Positions 1-8,894 of a stretch of 64,000 nucleotides of DNA are shown here, one piece after another (positions within the stretch are counted from its first letter, which is position 1; each line of letters begins with the position of its first letter). Position numbers and translations under genes: made by a program. The stretch covers positions 124,341-188,340 of the forward strand of contig NZ_LMHW01000010.1 of assembly GCF_001428525.1 (NCBI RefSeq), in the 5' to 3' direction. The stretch is from Flavobacterium sp. Root186 (GTDB lineage Bacteria; Bacteroidota; Bacteroidia; Flavobacteriales; Flavobacteriaceae). The notes beneath the pieces are model-generated. The model was not told the DNA's origin. It ran no database searches and worked only from the letters and a program-made list of their open reading frames with translations.

Positions 1-3
1 AAC

Positions 4-11
4 TATATTTG
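4..11 (+). promoter_or_regulatory. Candidate -7 promoter box (TAnnTTTG type)
   Basis: The sequence TATATTTG matches the Bacteroidota/Flavobacterium -7 consensus TAnnTTTG. It lies 16 bases before the first ATG, so the transcript leader would be very short. The -33 element would lie outside the window. The same octamer recurs at 6461. Confidence 0.5.
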
Positions 12-27
12 CGTTAAAATTTTCAAA

Positions 28-816
28 ATGACAAAAAACAGCCTTTATATATTATTGCTGATTAGTACATTATTTACATCTTGTATTCCTCTAAATGATC
101 TAGTATATCTGCAAGATAAAAATACTTCATCAGAACAAAATAATATTGCATCAGTAGAATCTAAACCTTATAGATTGCAAGTAAATGATGTTTTAAGCAT
201 TAGTATAAAAGCTATAGATCCTAAATTGGTTTCTATTTTTAACACAACAGAAACTTCTTCTAGTGGTAAATCAGAATCGTCATTATATTTCGATGGATTT
301 ACTGTTGATGACCATGGTAATATCAGAATGCCAATTTTAGGAGAAATTAATGTTATTGGTTATACTTTAGAAGAAGTCAGGGTTAAAATAGAAAAAAAAC
401 TGCATGAAGAGTATTTTAAAAGTGAAGCTAATATTTTTCTTACTGTAAAATTAGCAGGATTTAGGTATACGATCAACGGAGAGGTTGGAAGTACAGGAAC
501 AAAAACATTATTTAAAGAGAATGTAAATATTATGGAGGCTATTGCGAATGCCGGTGACATTACCACTGTAGGTAATAGAAAAGCGGTAACTGTAATTCGC
601 CAATCGCCAACAGGTGTACAAATGAATGAAATAGACCTTACTGATGTTAATGTTATGAAATCTCCCTATTATTATCTGCAGCCAAATGATTATATATATG
701 TCAAGCCCTTAAAACAAAAAACATGGGGAACTGGTCAAACAGGTATACAGTCTATAGGAACCGTTATTACACTGTTGTCATTGGCTACAACAGTTTATTT
801 GATAATCAGAAATTAA
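28..816 (+). CDS. Polysaccharide export outer-membrane lipoprotein (Wza/OMA family)
   Basis: This is a 262-aa exporter-type lipoprotein. A hydrophobic signal peptide ends in a lipobox with the lipidated Cys at residue 19 (FTSC). A Poly_export domain follows (RLQVNDVLSISI, about residues 50-140), then an SLBB-like segment (about 145-230). A C-terminal hydrophobic helix (about 240-260) resembles the outer-membrane spanning helix of Wza. It should form the outer-membrane channel for a surface glycan and work with the Wzc-like kinase 17 bases downstream. A promoter-like box lies just upstream, so this may be the first gene of the locus. It is shorter than E. coli Wza, as is usual in Bacteroidota. 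Confidence 0.9.
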   Translation: MTKNSLYILLLISTLFTSCIPLNDLVYLQDKNTSSEQNNIASVESKPYRLQVNDVLSISIKAIDPKLVSIFNTTETSSSGKSESSLYFDGFTVDDHGNIRMPILGEINVIGYTLEEVRVKIEKKLHEEYFKSEANIFLTVKLAGFRYTINGEVGSTGTKTLFKENVNIMEAIANAGDITTVGNRKAVTVIRQSPTGVQMNEIDLTDVNVMKSPYYYLQPNDYIYVKPLKQKTWGTGQTGIQSIGTVITLLSLATTVYLIIRN

Positions 817-832
817 AAAATAATTTATTAAA

Positions 833-3283
833 ATGTTAGATATAAAAGATTTTTCCATTTTTGAGAATCATTCAAATTTTGATTTTAAGGGATTTTTGTT
901 AAAAATCTTAAGTTATTGGAAATGGTTTTTGGTAAGTTTGATTATTGCTTTTACAATTGCATATCAAGTAAATATTCGAAAAGAGAAAATTTACGGAATG
1001 CAGACCATGATCTCTATTAAAGAAGAAAGTAATCCGTTTTTTACATCTAACACAAGTTTGGTTTTTAATTGGGGCGGAATTTCAGATCAAGTTAATGGAA
1101 TTTCTACAATATTGCAATCAAGGTCACATAATGAGTTGGTTGTTGATAAGTTACAGTACTATATTGATTATCTTGAACAAGGAAAATACAATTTAATTGA
1201 TTCCTACGGAGCAGTCCCTTTTTATGTTGATATAGATAAAACAAAAGGACAGCTTGCAAATGTTTTAATCAATATCAAGTTTTTAAGTGAAAATGAATAT
1301 CAAATTCAAATACCATTCGAAAGTAATTCAGTTTCGTTAATTACTTATGCTACTAATGCTTATAGTAATACTTCTGTACAGCCTGTAACCTTTATTAAAA
1401 AATATAAAGTTGGTGAGCAAGTTTCTCTGCCTTTTTTAAATTGGAAATTACAAATTAATGATAATCCGGGATTTTATAAAGGAAAAGAATATTTTGTAAA
1501 ATTCAATGATTTTAATGGAACGGTTTCTCGTTATAGAGGAATAAGTGTAGATAGTGATAAAAATGGAGGTTCACTTCTGACTTTAGGAATGCAGGGAACC
1601 AATAAAGCCAGAATGGTTGAATATTTAAACGCAACAGTAAAAATGTTGATAAAAATTCAATTAGATGGCAAAAACCAGTTTGCAACCAATACAATAAGAT
1701 TCATTGATAGTACACTTGTTGCTATGGAAGCACAGTTGAAACAAACTGGGAATGAATTGAAAACTTTTAGAAAAGGTAAAAATATTTATGAAATTGAAGG
1801 AGGTGGCGCTAAGTTTTCAGATAAAATAATGAACTTTGATGTTGAAAAAGATCAGGTAACACGAAAAATTGCCTATTATAATTCTTTAAGATCTTATTTA
1901 AATAATAGTGTCGATTATTCAAGATTACCTGCACCTTCTGTTGCCGGCATAGAAGACCCCAATATTGTTGCAAATGTTTCAAAACTTATTGCTCTTTCGG
2001 CACAAAGATCAGAGATGGCATATGCCGTAAAAAGCGATAAGATTTTTAAAGACTTCGATAATCAAATGCAGGCTGTAAAAAGTGTTTTATTAGAAAACAT
2101 AATTTCAGCTAAGGCTTCATTATTGTATGATTTATCTTTGGTAAATGCAAAGATTGGTCAAGCTGAAAGTACTGTTAAAAAATTGCCGGAAGAACAGCAA
2201 GAATTATTAAAAATTCAAAGGAAGTACGATTTAAATGATAATATTTATACAGAGTTTCTTCAAAAACGAAATGAAGCAGAAATTGTAAAAGCTTCAAATC
2301 TGTCGGATATTCATTTTATTGATTCTGCAAAAGATATTGGCGGAGGATTAATAGGGCCAAAAACTTCTGCAAATTATATCTTGGCATTGTTTTTAGGGAT
2401 TTTAATTCCTCTTATGTTTGTAATTGCAATTTTCTTTATCAATAATTCAATTCAAAACACTGAAGACATTAGTAAATTGACCGAAATGCCAATAATTGGA
2501 GTAATAGGTGTTAATAAAGATGCAGTAAGTTTAGCTGTTTTTGAGAAGCCAAAGTCTGCTCTTTCAGAGGCTTTTAGAGGTATACGCTCTTCATTGCAAT
2601 TTTTATATAAAAGACAACAGCTTCATGGTTCAAAAACTTTAATGATTACTTCATCTATAAGTGGTGAAGGAAAGACATTTTGTTCTATTAATATTGCCAC
2701 AGTTTTTGCTTTAAGTGAAAAGAAAACAGTTATCGTTGGTTTGGATTTGAGAAAACCAAGATTAGCAGATGAATTTTCTTTAACAAATAAACAATTAGGG
2801 GTTGTTAATTATTTAATTAAGCAGAACAGTTTGGATGAAATTACAAATTCAACACAAATTGCTAATCTTGATGTAATACTTTCCGGGCCAATTCCTCCAA
2901 ATCCATCTGAATTAATTCTAAGCGATGCAATGAAAGAATTGATAGATGAATTAAAACAAAAATACGATTATATAATTCTCGATACACCACCAGTTGGTTT
3001 AGTTTCAGATGCCTCAGAACTTGTTCAATATGCTGATGTTACTTTATATATTGTAAGGCAGAATTATACTAAAAAAGATATGATAACGTTGCTGAATAAT
3101 AAAGTTAGAAGAGGAGAATTAAACAACACAAGTATCGTTTTTAATGGCTTTGAAAATAAAGCAAAGTATGGAGCTACTTATGGATATGGCTATGGTTATG
3201 GAGCTTATTCAAATGGATATCATGAAGAAGAGAAACAAAGTGGACTTTGGAGTTTAATTTCTGGTAAATTTAGAAAAAGATAA
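833..3283 (+). CDS. Polysaccharide co-polymerase / BY-type tyrosine kinase (Wzc-like)
   Basis: This 816-aa inner-membrane protein controls chain length and export. It has a TM helix at about residues 24-46, a large periplasmic Wzz/GNVR region, a second TM at about 513-537 and a cytoplasmic BY-kinase domain. The kinase shows Walker A GEGKT with Lys614, Walker A' (VGLDLRKPR) and Walker B ILDTPP with Asp717. The C-terminus carries a tyrosine cluster at residues 779, 783, 785, 787, 789, 792 and 796, the expected autophosphorylation tail. The gene sits between the export lipoprotein and the sugar genes, as in group 1 capsule operons. The family is certain; the substrate glycan is not known. Confidence 0.94.
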   Translation: MLDIKDFSIFENHSNFDFKGFLLKILSYWKWFLVSLIIAFTIAYQVNIRKEKIYGMQTMISIKEESNPFFTSNTSLVFNWGGISDQVNGISTILQSRSHNELVVDKLQYYIDYLEQGKYNLIDSYGAVPFYVDIDKTKGQLANVLINIKFLSENEYQIQIPFESNSVSLITYATNAYSNTSVQPVTFIKKYKVGEQVSLPFLNWKLQINDNPGFYKGKEYFVKFNDFNGTVSRYRGISVDSDKNGGSLLTLGMQGTNKARMVEYLNATVKMLIKIQLDGKNQFATNTIRFIDSTLVAMEAQLKQTGNELKTFRKGKNIYEIEGGGAKFSDKIMNFDVEKDQVTRKIAYYNSLRSYLNNSVDYSRLPAPSVAGIEDPNIVANVSKLIALSAQRSEMAYAVKSDKIFKDFDNQMQAVKSVLLENIISAKASLLYDLSLVNAKIGQAESTVKKLPEEQQELLKIQRKYDLNDNIYTEFLQKRNEAEIVKASNLSDIHFIDSAKDIGGGLIGPKTSANYILALFLGILIPLMFVIAIFFINNSIQNTEDISKLTEMPIIGVIGVNKDAVSLAVFEKPKSALSEAFRGIRSSLQFLYKRQQLHGSKTLMITSSISGEGKTFCSINIATVFALSEKKTVIVGLDLRKPRLADEFSLTNKQLGVVNYLIKQNSLDEITNSTQIANLDVILSGPIPPNPSELILSDAMKELIDELKQKYDYIILDTPPVGLVSDASELVQYADVTLYIVRQNYTKKDMITLLNNKVRRGELNNTSIVFNGFENKAKYGATYGYGYGYGAYSNGYHEEEKQSGLWSLISGKFRKR

Positions 3284-3293
3284 TTTTAAACAA

Positions 3294-4277
3294 ATGGAAA
3301 TTTCAAATCAAAATACAATACTAATTACTGGTGGAGCAGGTTTTATAGGTTCAAATCTATCAGAATATTTTCTGGGATTAGGTCATAAAGTAGTTTGTTT
3401 AGATAATTTTTCTACTGGCCATCGTCACAATTTGAAGGATGTTATGGAAAATCCAAACTTTAAATTAATTGAAGGCGATATAAGAAATATCGAAGATTGT
3501 ATTTTGGCAGTTGAAGGTGTTGACTATGTTCTGCATCAGGCTGCGTTAGGATCTGTACCAAGATCAATAAATGATCCAATAACAACTAATGAAGTAAATG
3601 TTTCAGGTTTTTTAAACATGTTAGTTGCTTCTAAGGATGCAAAAGTAAAACGTTTTGTATATGCGGCTAGTTCGTCTACTTATGGAGATTCTGAAGGATT
3701 ACCAAAAGTAGAAGATGTAATTGGAAAACCATTATCTCCTTATGCAATAACTAAATATGTAAACGAGTTATATGCTGAAATCTTCAGCAAAACGTATGGA
3801 TTAGAAACAATTGGATTGCGCTATTTTAATGTTTTTGGAAGAAAACAAGATCCGGATGGAGCTTATGCGGCAGTAATTCCAAAATTTGTTAAACAATTAA
3901 TGAGTTTAGAAAGTCCTGTCATTAATGGCGATGGAAATTATTCTAGAGATTTTACTTATATCGATAATGTAATTCAGATGAATGATTTGGCAATTAATAC
4001 TCATGATCAAGCGGCTATTAATATAGTTTATAATACTGCTTTCGGAGATCGAAACACGTTAAATGATTTGGTTAAATATTTAAAAGTGTATTTGTCAGAA
4101 TTTGATCCAAAAATTGCTGATGTAGAGATTATATATGGTGTAAATAGAGCGGGAGATATTCCACATTCATTAGCAAGTATTGATAAAGCAAAAAGTCTTT
4201 TAGGATATAATCCTAAATATTCTCTTCAGGAAGGATTGAAAGAAGCTGTAAGCTGGTATTGGAATAATTTGAAATAA
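3294..4277 (+). CDS. UDP-N-acetylglucosamine C4-epimerase-like SDR (WbpP/TviC type)
   Basis: This 327-aa extended SDR has an N-terminal NAD-binding motif (GGAGFIG, residues 13-19), Ser128 in an AASSSTYG segment and the catalytic pair Tyr150/Lys154 (YAITK). The run RYFNVFG and the following QDPDGAYAAV are typical of WbpP/TviC enzymes, which interconvert UDP-GlcNAc and UDP-GalNAc. It lies 10 bases after the kinase and 22 before ugd. Together with the TviB/WbpO-like dehydrogenase at 6567 it could give UDP-GalNAcA. Preference for acetylated over plain hexose substrates is inferred from family resemblance. Confidence 0.85.
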   Translation: MEISNQNTILITGGAGFIGSNLSEYFLGLGHKVVCLDNFSTGHRHNLKDVMENPNFKLIEGDIRNIEDCILAVEGVDYVLHQAALGSVPRSINDPITTNEVNVSGFLNMLVASKDAKVKRFVYAASSSTYGDSEGLPKVEDVIGKPLSPYAITKYVNELYAEIFSKTYGLETIGLRYFNVFGRKQDPDGAYAAVIPKFVKQLMSLESPVINGDGNYSRDFTYIDNVIQMNDLAINTHDQAAINIVYNTAFGDRNTLNDLVKYLKVYLSEFDPKIADVEIIYGVNRAGDIPHSLASIDKAKSLLGYNPKYSLQEGLKEAVSWYWNNLK

Positions 4278-4299
4278 ATAAAAGATAATAATATAGTAA

Positions 4300-5691
4300 A
4301 TGGAAATTACAAAAATTTGCTGCATAGGAGCTGGTTATGTTGGAGGTCCTACAATGGCGGTAATTGCTCAAAAATGTCCACATATTCAAGTTACAGTTGT
4401 AGATTTGAATGAACAAAGAATTAAGGATTGGAATGATCCAAATACTGATAATATTCCTATTTATGAGCCTGGTCTATCGGAAATTGTAGCAGAAGCAAGA
4501 GGAAGAAATTTGTTTTTTTCAACAGAAGTAGAAAAAGCAATTGACGAGGCGCAGATTATCTTTATTTCGGTTAATACCCCAACCAAAACTTATGGTAAAG
4601 GAAAAGGTATGGCGGCTGATTTAAAGTATATTGAGTTATGTGCCAGGCAAATTGCAAAAGTTGCAAAGCAGAATAAAATTGTAGTTGAAAAATCTACTTT
4701 ACCAGTTCGAACCGCCGAAGCTATAAAAAGTATATTAGATAATACAGGTAATGGCGTACAATTTCAAATTTTATCAAATCCAGAATTTTTAGCTGAAGGA
4801 ACGGCAGTTACAGATCTATTAAATCCAGACCGAATTTTAATTGGTGGAGATACAACTCCAGAAGGAGAGACCGCAATTAATGCTTTAGTAAACGTTTATG
4901 CAAATTGGGTAAGTAGAGATAAGATTCTAACAACAAATGTTTGGTCATCAGAATTGTCTAAATTAACGGCTAATGCATTTTTAGCACAACGTATTTCATC
5001 TATCAATGCAATGTCTGAACTGTGTGAAAAAACGGGAGCAGATGTAAATGAAGTTGCGAAAGCAATTGGTATGGATAGCAGAATTGGTCCTAAGTTTTTA
5101 AAAGCTTCTGTAGGTTTCGGAGGATCTTGTTTTCAAAAAGATATTTTAAATCTGGTTTATATTGCTAAGACTTATGGTTTAAATGAAGTGGCAGATTACT
5201 GGGAACAGGTTATAATTATGAATGACCATCAAAAAAGAAGATTTTCAAATAAAATTGTTCAGACTTTATATAATACTGTTGCCGATAAAAAAATTACTTT
5301 TTTAGGCTGGGCTTTCAAAAAAGATACAAATGATACTCGTGAATCTGCGGCAATTTATGTAGCAGATGATTTAATAAATGAACAGGCAAAAATTTCTGTA
5401 TATGATCCGAAAGTATCAAGAAATAAAATGCTAAGTGATTTAGATTATTTAGGAACTAGAACTTCTGACGAAAATACTAATTCTTTAATAATATTTAATG
5501 ATGCTTATGATGCTTGCAAAGGTTCACATGCTATTGCAGTATTAACTGAATGGGACGAATTTACAACTTATGATTGGCAAAAAATTTATCAATCAATGCA
5601 CAAGCCCGCATTTGTTTTTGATGGAAGAAATATACTAGATGCTAAAAAGTTAGAATCAATCGGGTTTGTTTATAAAGGAATAGGTTCTTAA
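4300..5691 (+). CDS. ugd: UDP-glucose 6-dehydrogenase
   Basis: The protein has 463 aa and oxidises UDP-glucose to UDP-glucuronate. It has an N-terminal NAD-binding motif (GAGYVGGP), a central dimerisation helix region and the catalytic Cys277 in [10 protein letters not shown]. The C-terminal UDP-binding domain carries [15 protein letters not shown]. The length and the N-terminal wording resemble the animal-type UGDH branch, which is also common in Bacteroidota, more than the shorter E. coli Ugd. It follows the epimerase in what looks like the same operon. The product, UDP-GlcA, can be used directly as a glycan building block. Confidence 0.92.
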   Translation: MEITKICCIGAGYVGGPTMAVIAQKCPHIQVTVVDLNEQRIKDWNDPNTDNIPIYEPGLSEIVAEARGRNLFFSTEVEKAIDEAQIIFISVNTPTKTYGKGKGMAADLKYIELCARQIAKVAKQNKIVVEKSTLPVRTAEAIKSILDNTGNGVQFQILSNPEFLAEGTAVTDLLNPDRILIGGDTTPEGETAINALVNVYANWVSRDKILTTNVWSSELSKLTANAFLAQRISSINAMSELCEKTGADVNEVAKAIGMDSRIGPKFLKASVGFGGSCFQKDILNLVYIAKTYGLNEVADYWEQVIIMNDHQKRRFSNKIVQTLYNTVADKKITFLGWAFKKDTNDTRESAAIYVADDLINEQAKISVYDPKVSRNKMLSDLDYLGTRTSDENTNSLIIFNDAYDACKGSHAIAVLTEWDEFTTYDWQKIYQSMHKPAFVFDGRNILDAKKLESIGFVYKGIGS

Positions 5692-5770
5692 AGAAAATGT
5701 CCTATTGAGATAAAGTTTAAGATGAAGTGAGAAGAAGGGGATTGGTTTTAAGATTTATTTTCAATAATAA

Positions 5771-6244
5771 ATGCAAATTATGAATTGGTACGTTATTTAT
5801 ACAAAACCGAAATGGGAAAAAAAAGTAGCTGAACGCCTTACCGAAATGGGAATAGACTGCTATTGTCCATTAATAATTAAAATAAAGCAATGGTCAGATA
5901 GAAAAAAAAAAATTGAAATGCCGCTCTTTAATTCTTATGTTTTTGTGCAATTGCCAGATAGTGAAAGGAATTCTGTATTTGAGATAGCCGGGGTTGTGAG
6001 ATATTTATTTTGGTTAGGAAAGCCAGCAGTTGTTCGTGATGAAGAAATAAATATAATAAAGAACAGCCTCAAATCTCCTAATATTGCCGATGCTTCTGTT
6101 TTGCCATTTCATGTTGGTGACAAAATAAAATTAGAATCTGGCGTTTTTAATAATCAAAGTGCAATTGTTCAGGAAGTTTCTAATACACATTATATTTTTG
6201 TTCTTGAGTCTTTGGGATGCATATTGAAAATTAAATACAAATAA
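5771..6244 (+). CDS. UpxY-type transcription antiterminator (NusG/RfaH family)
   Basis: This 157-aa NusG paralogue has an NGN domain opening with NWYVIYTKPKWEKKVAERL, followed by CYCPL, a basic stretch and FNSYVFV. The C-terminal KOW-like domain is at about residues 115-157 (VGDKIKLESG). In Bacteroides, UpxY proteins act in trans on the leader of their own capsule operon and prevent early termination. A second ATG at 5780 (MNWYV) is an equally good start. The gene is followed by a terminator-like hairpin at 6302 and then by a new promoter-like box and leader, which is the layout expected if it acts on the downstream operon. Confidence 0.88.
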   Translation: MQIMNWYVIYTKPKWEKKVAERLTEMGIDCYCPLIIKIKQWSDRKKKIEMPLFNSYVFVQLPDSERNSVFEIAGVVRYLFWLGKPAVVRDEEINIIKNSLKSPNIADASVLPFHVGDKIKLESGVFNNQSAIVQEVSNTHYIFVLESLGCILKIKYK

Positions 6245-6301
6245 AAATCATATCATCCTATTTCGTCTGGATTAACCTTTATATTGTCTTCCTTAAATAT
6301 G

Positions 6302-6346
6302 CAGAAAATAAAATTTCATTCATGAGTTTTATTTTCTGTTTCTTTT
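6302..6346 (+). terminator. Hairpin plus T-tract terminator after the UpxY gene
   Basis: There is a perfect 12-bp inverted repeat, 6302-6313 (CAGAAAATAAAA) with 6327-6338, and a 13-base loop. A T-rich run follows (tttcttttt). The stem is AT-rich, but the position 58 bases after the antiterminator stop fits an intrinsic terminator for the first transcription unit. Confidence 0.6.
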
Positions 6347-6460
6347 TGTAAATATTTTATTACATATTGATTGTTAGGGTATTAGTGTTTGAAATGGCTG
6401 TAATTCTTTGTTTTACTAAAGTATTACAAAAAACTATAGTATATAAGTTGACTTTTATCT

Positions 6461-6468
6461 TATATTTG
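6461..6468 (+). promoter_or_regulatory. Candidate -7 promoter box upstream of the 6567 operon
   Basis: TATATTTG again matches the TAnnTTTG -7 consensus and is identical to the box at 4-11. No clear TTG -33 element is seen 17-23 bases upstream. It would start a leader of about 90 bases before the TTG start at 6567. Confidence 0.5.
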
Positions 6469-6555
6469 CCGAAAATAATTTTGTGCAGTCTGGTCTCATT
6501 TTTTGTGACTCAGAAGGGCGAAGCCGTGAATTTTAATGACTGAAAACTTATAAAT
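6469..6555 (+). promoter_or_regulatory. Candidate UpxY-responsive leader with an ops-like element
   Basis: This untranslated leader contains GGCGAAGCCGTG at 6517-6528. It can form a small GGC-GAA-GCC hairpin and matches the E. coli RfaH ops core GGCGGTAGCGTG at 8 of 12 positions. CAGTC (6486-6490) and GACTG (6538-6542) could close a long-range stem around it. The antiterminator role is inferred from position, right after an UpxY gene and a terminator. No experimental element of this exact form is claimed. Confidence 0.35.
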
Positions 6556-6561
6556 AAGGAG
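6556..6561 (+). promoter_or_regulatory. Strong Shine-Dalgarno AAGGAG before a TTG start
   Basis: AAGGAG lies 5 bases before the TTG at 6567. Purine-rich Shine-Dalgarno sites this good are rare among the other genes here, and this one supports the TTG as the true start. Confidence 0.6.
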
Positions 6562-6566
6562 TAAAA

Positions 6567-7850
6567 TTGGAAAAAAACATAAAAATAGCTGTTATAGGTT
6601 TAGGTTATGTTGGCTTGCCTTTAGCCAGATTATTTGCCACTAAATATGCAGTTGTAGGTTTCGATATAAACAAATCAAGAATTGAAAGTCTGAATTCTGG
6701 TATAGATACTACGCTGGAGATAGATTCTACTACCTTACAAAAAGTATTAGTCGATAATGTTGATACTGAAATTGGGTTGTATTGCACAAGTTCTCTTGAT
6801 GATATTGCAAAGTGTAATTATTTTATAATTACAGTGCCAACACCAGTTGATAAAAATAATCGCCCAGATCTTACACCTTTGTATAAGTCAAGTGAATCAG
6901 TTGGTAAAGTATTAAAAAAAGATGATATTGTAATTTACGAATCAACAGTTTATCCAGGTGTTACAGAAGAACAATGTGTTCCGGTTTTAGAAAAAATTTC
7001 AGGATTTAAATTTAATAAAGATTTTTTTGTAGGCTATTCTCCAGAAAGAATAAATCCAGGAGATAAAGAACATACTGTCGAAAAAATTTTAAAGGTAACT
7101 TCTGGTTCAACTCCAGAAATAGGGTTAAAAGTAGATTCATTATATAAATCGGTGATTGTTGCTGGAACACATTTAGCCCCATCAATCAAAGTAGCCGAAG
7201 CAGCAAAAGTCATTGAGAATTCTCAAAGAGATATCAATATTGCATTCGTGAATGAGCTGGCAAAAATATTTAATTTGATGAATATTGATACCCAGGAAGT
7301 TTTAAAGGCAGCGGGAACGAAATGGAATTTTTTACCATTTAAACCAGGTCTTGTAGGAGGTCATTGCATTGGAGTAGATCCTTATTATTTAGCTCAGAGA
7401 GCACAAGAATTTGGGTATCATCCTGAAATAATTTTGGCAGGACGACGTTTAAATGACAGTATGGGGGAATATGTTGCTTCACAAATTGTAAAATTAATGA
7501 TAAAGAAAGGTGTTTCAGTTAATGGAGCACACCTCTTAATGTTAGGAATTACTTTTAAAGAAAACTGTCCGGATGTTAGAAATACCAAAATAGTAGATGT
7601 TGTAAAAGCATTAAAAGAATACGGAATAGTAGTTACAATATTTGATCCCTTAGCGAGTGTCGAAGAGGTCAAAAAAGAATATAAATTAGATACTAAAAAT
7701 TCTTTGCCAGCAGAAAAATTTGATGCTATAGTTTTAGGTGTAGCGCATAATGAATTTTTAAAATTAAATTTTTCTGAATTGCGAAAAGAGAGCAGTTTAT
7801 TATATGATGTAAAAGGAGTTTTAGGTTCACTAGCAGATAATAGGCTATAG
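6567..7850 (+). CDS. UDP-HexNAc 6-dehydrogenase (TviB/WbpO/WbpA-type)
   Basis: The protein has 427 aa and starts at a TTG supported by an AAGGAG site. The NAD-binding motif GLGYVGLP is at the N-terminus, the PERINPG segment is in the middle, and the catalytic Cys267 is in GGHCIGVDPYY. The C-terminal domain has GITFKENCPDVRN. These are hallmarks of the TviB/WbpO group, which oxidises UDP-GalNAc (or UDP-GlcNAc) to the uronic acid. With the WbpP-like epimerase at 3294 the likely product is UDP-GalNAcA, though UDP-GlcNAcA is possible. It is the first gene after the putative UpxY-controlled leader. Confidence 0.9.
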   Translation: MEKNIKIAVIGLGYVGLPLARLFATKYAVVGFDINKSRIESLNSGIDTTLEIDSTTLQKVLVDNVDTEIGLYCTSSLDDIAKCNYFIITVPTPVDKNNRPDLTPLYKSSESVGKVLKKDDIVIYESTVYPGVTEEQCVPVLEKISGFKFNKDFFVGYSPERINPGDKEHTVEKILKVTSGSTPEIGLKVDSLYKSVIVAGTHLAPSIKVAEAAKVIENSQRDINIAFVNELAKIFNLMNIDTQEVLKAAGTKWNFLPFKPGLVGGHCIGVDPYYLAQRAQEFGYHPEIILAGRRLNDSMGEYVASQIVKLMIKKGVSVNGAHLLMLGITFKENCPDVRNTKIVDVVKALKEYGIVVTIFDPLASVEEVKKEYKLDTKNSLPAEKFDAIVLGVAHNEFLKLNFSELRKESSLLYDVKGVLGSLADNRL

Positions 7851-7880
7851 ATACTTTAACTTCTTGTTTAATTAAAAAAA

Positions 7881-8888
7881 ATGGAAAAAAATAATTCAAT
7901 TATACATGTAATTTTAACAGGTGGAGTAGGAAGCAGATTATGGCCTCTTTCTCGTAAAAGCCAGCCAAAGCAATATTTAGAAATTTTTGAAAACAAATCT
8001 TTATTTGAGATGACGGTTGATCGTAATAGTCATTTAGCAGATAAAGTAATGGTAGTTGGAAATGTCGATAATCATCATTTAAGCGGAAAGGTTATGGATA
8101 AAACCAAAACAGAATACGTAAATATTGTAGAAGCGACACCGAGAAATACGGCAGCTGCTATTGCTTTTGCTGCATTTGCTTCAAATCCAGAAGATATCTT
8201 AATTATAACCCCATCAGATCACATTATAGACAAGATGGATGATTACAATAATGCTATTCAGGAGGCAGTTTTGAAAGCTCAAGACGGTTTTATTGTAACA
8301 TTTGGAATTATTCCAACTAAGCCAGAAACTGGCTATGGGTATATCGAATCAAAAGGAGATAAAGTGCTGTCATTTAGAGAAAAACCAAATGAGACTACTG
8401 CAAAAGAATTTATAGCAAGAGGTAATTTTTTATGGAATAGCGGTATGTTTTGTTTTAAAGCAGGAGTGCTGTTAGATGAATTGAAACAGTTTCAGCCAGA
8501 TGTTTATGAAAAATCTAAAGCTGTATGGGAAGCTCATAAAGAAGGTTTCCTCGATTTAGCTTTATCTTTAGAGATTCCATCAATTAGTATTGACTATGCT
8601 GTAATGGAGCGCAGTAAAAAAATAAAAGTTGTACCAGCATCATTTTCATGGTCAGATCTCGGATCATTTGAGTCTGTATATCAATATTTAATAACAAAAG
8701 GACATCCGGTAGATAAAAATGGAAACATGGTTATTGGATGTGATAAGCATACAACTTTTTTAGGATTACAAAATACTATATTTGTACATACTAATACCGC
8801 AAATTTAATTTTACAGAAAGAAAGTTCGCAGGATGTAAAAGATATATATAGCGAATTAGAAAAACAAAATTCAGATCTATTAAATTAA
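7881..8888 (+). CDS. manC: Mannose-1-phosphate guanylyltransferase
   Basis: This 335-aa enzyme makes GDP-mannose from Man-1-P and GTP. The nucleotidyltransferase signature TGGVGSRLWPLSR is at about residues 12-25, followed by QPKQYLEIF. FREKPN and LWNSGMF mark the sugar-phosphate pocket. The protein lacks the C-terminal phosphomannose isomerase domain of bifunctional ManC/AlgA, so Man-6-P must come from elsewhere. The product feeds Gmd and Fcl at 30625-32721 to give GDP-L-fucose, and may also be used as a mannose donor. Confidence 0.93.
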   Translation: MEKNNSIIHVILTGGVGSRLWPLSRKSQPKQYLEIFENKSLFEMTVDRNSHLADKVMVVGNVDNHHLSGKVMDKTKTEYVNIVEATPRNTAAAIAFAAFASNPEDILIITPSDHIIDKMDDYNNAIQEAVLKAQDGFIVTFGIIPTKPETGYGYIESKGDKVLSFREKPNETTAKEFIARGNFLWNSGMFCFKAGVLLDELKQFQPDVYEKSKAVWEAHKEGFLDLALSLEIPSISIDYAVMERSKKIKVVPASFSWSDLGSFESVYQYLITKGHPVDKNGNMVIGCDKHTTFLGLQNTIFVHTNTANLILQKESSQDVKDIYSELEKQNSDLLN

Positions 8889-8894
8889 TTCAAA

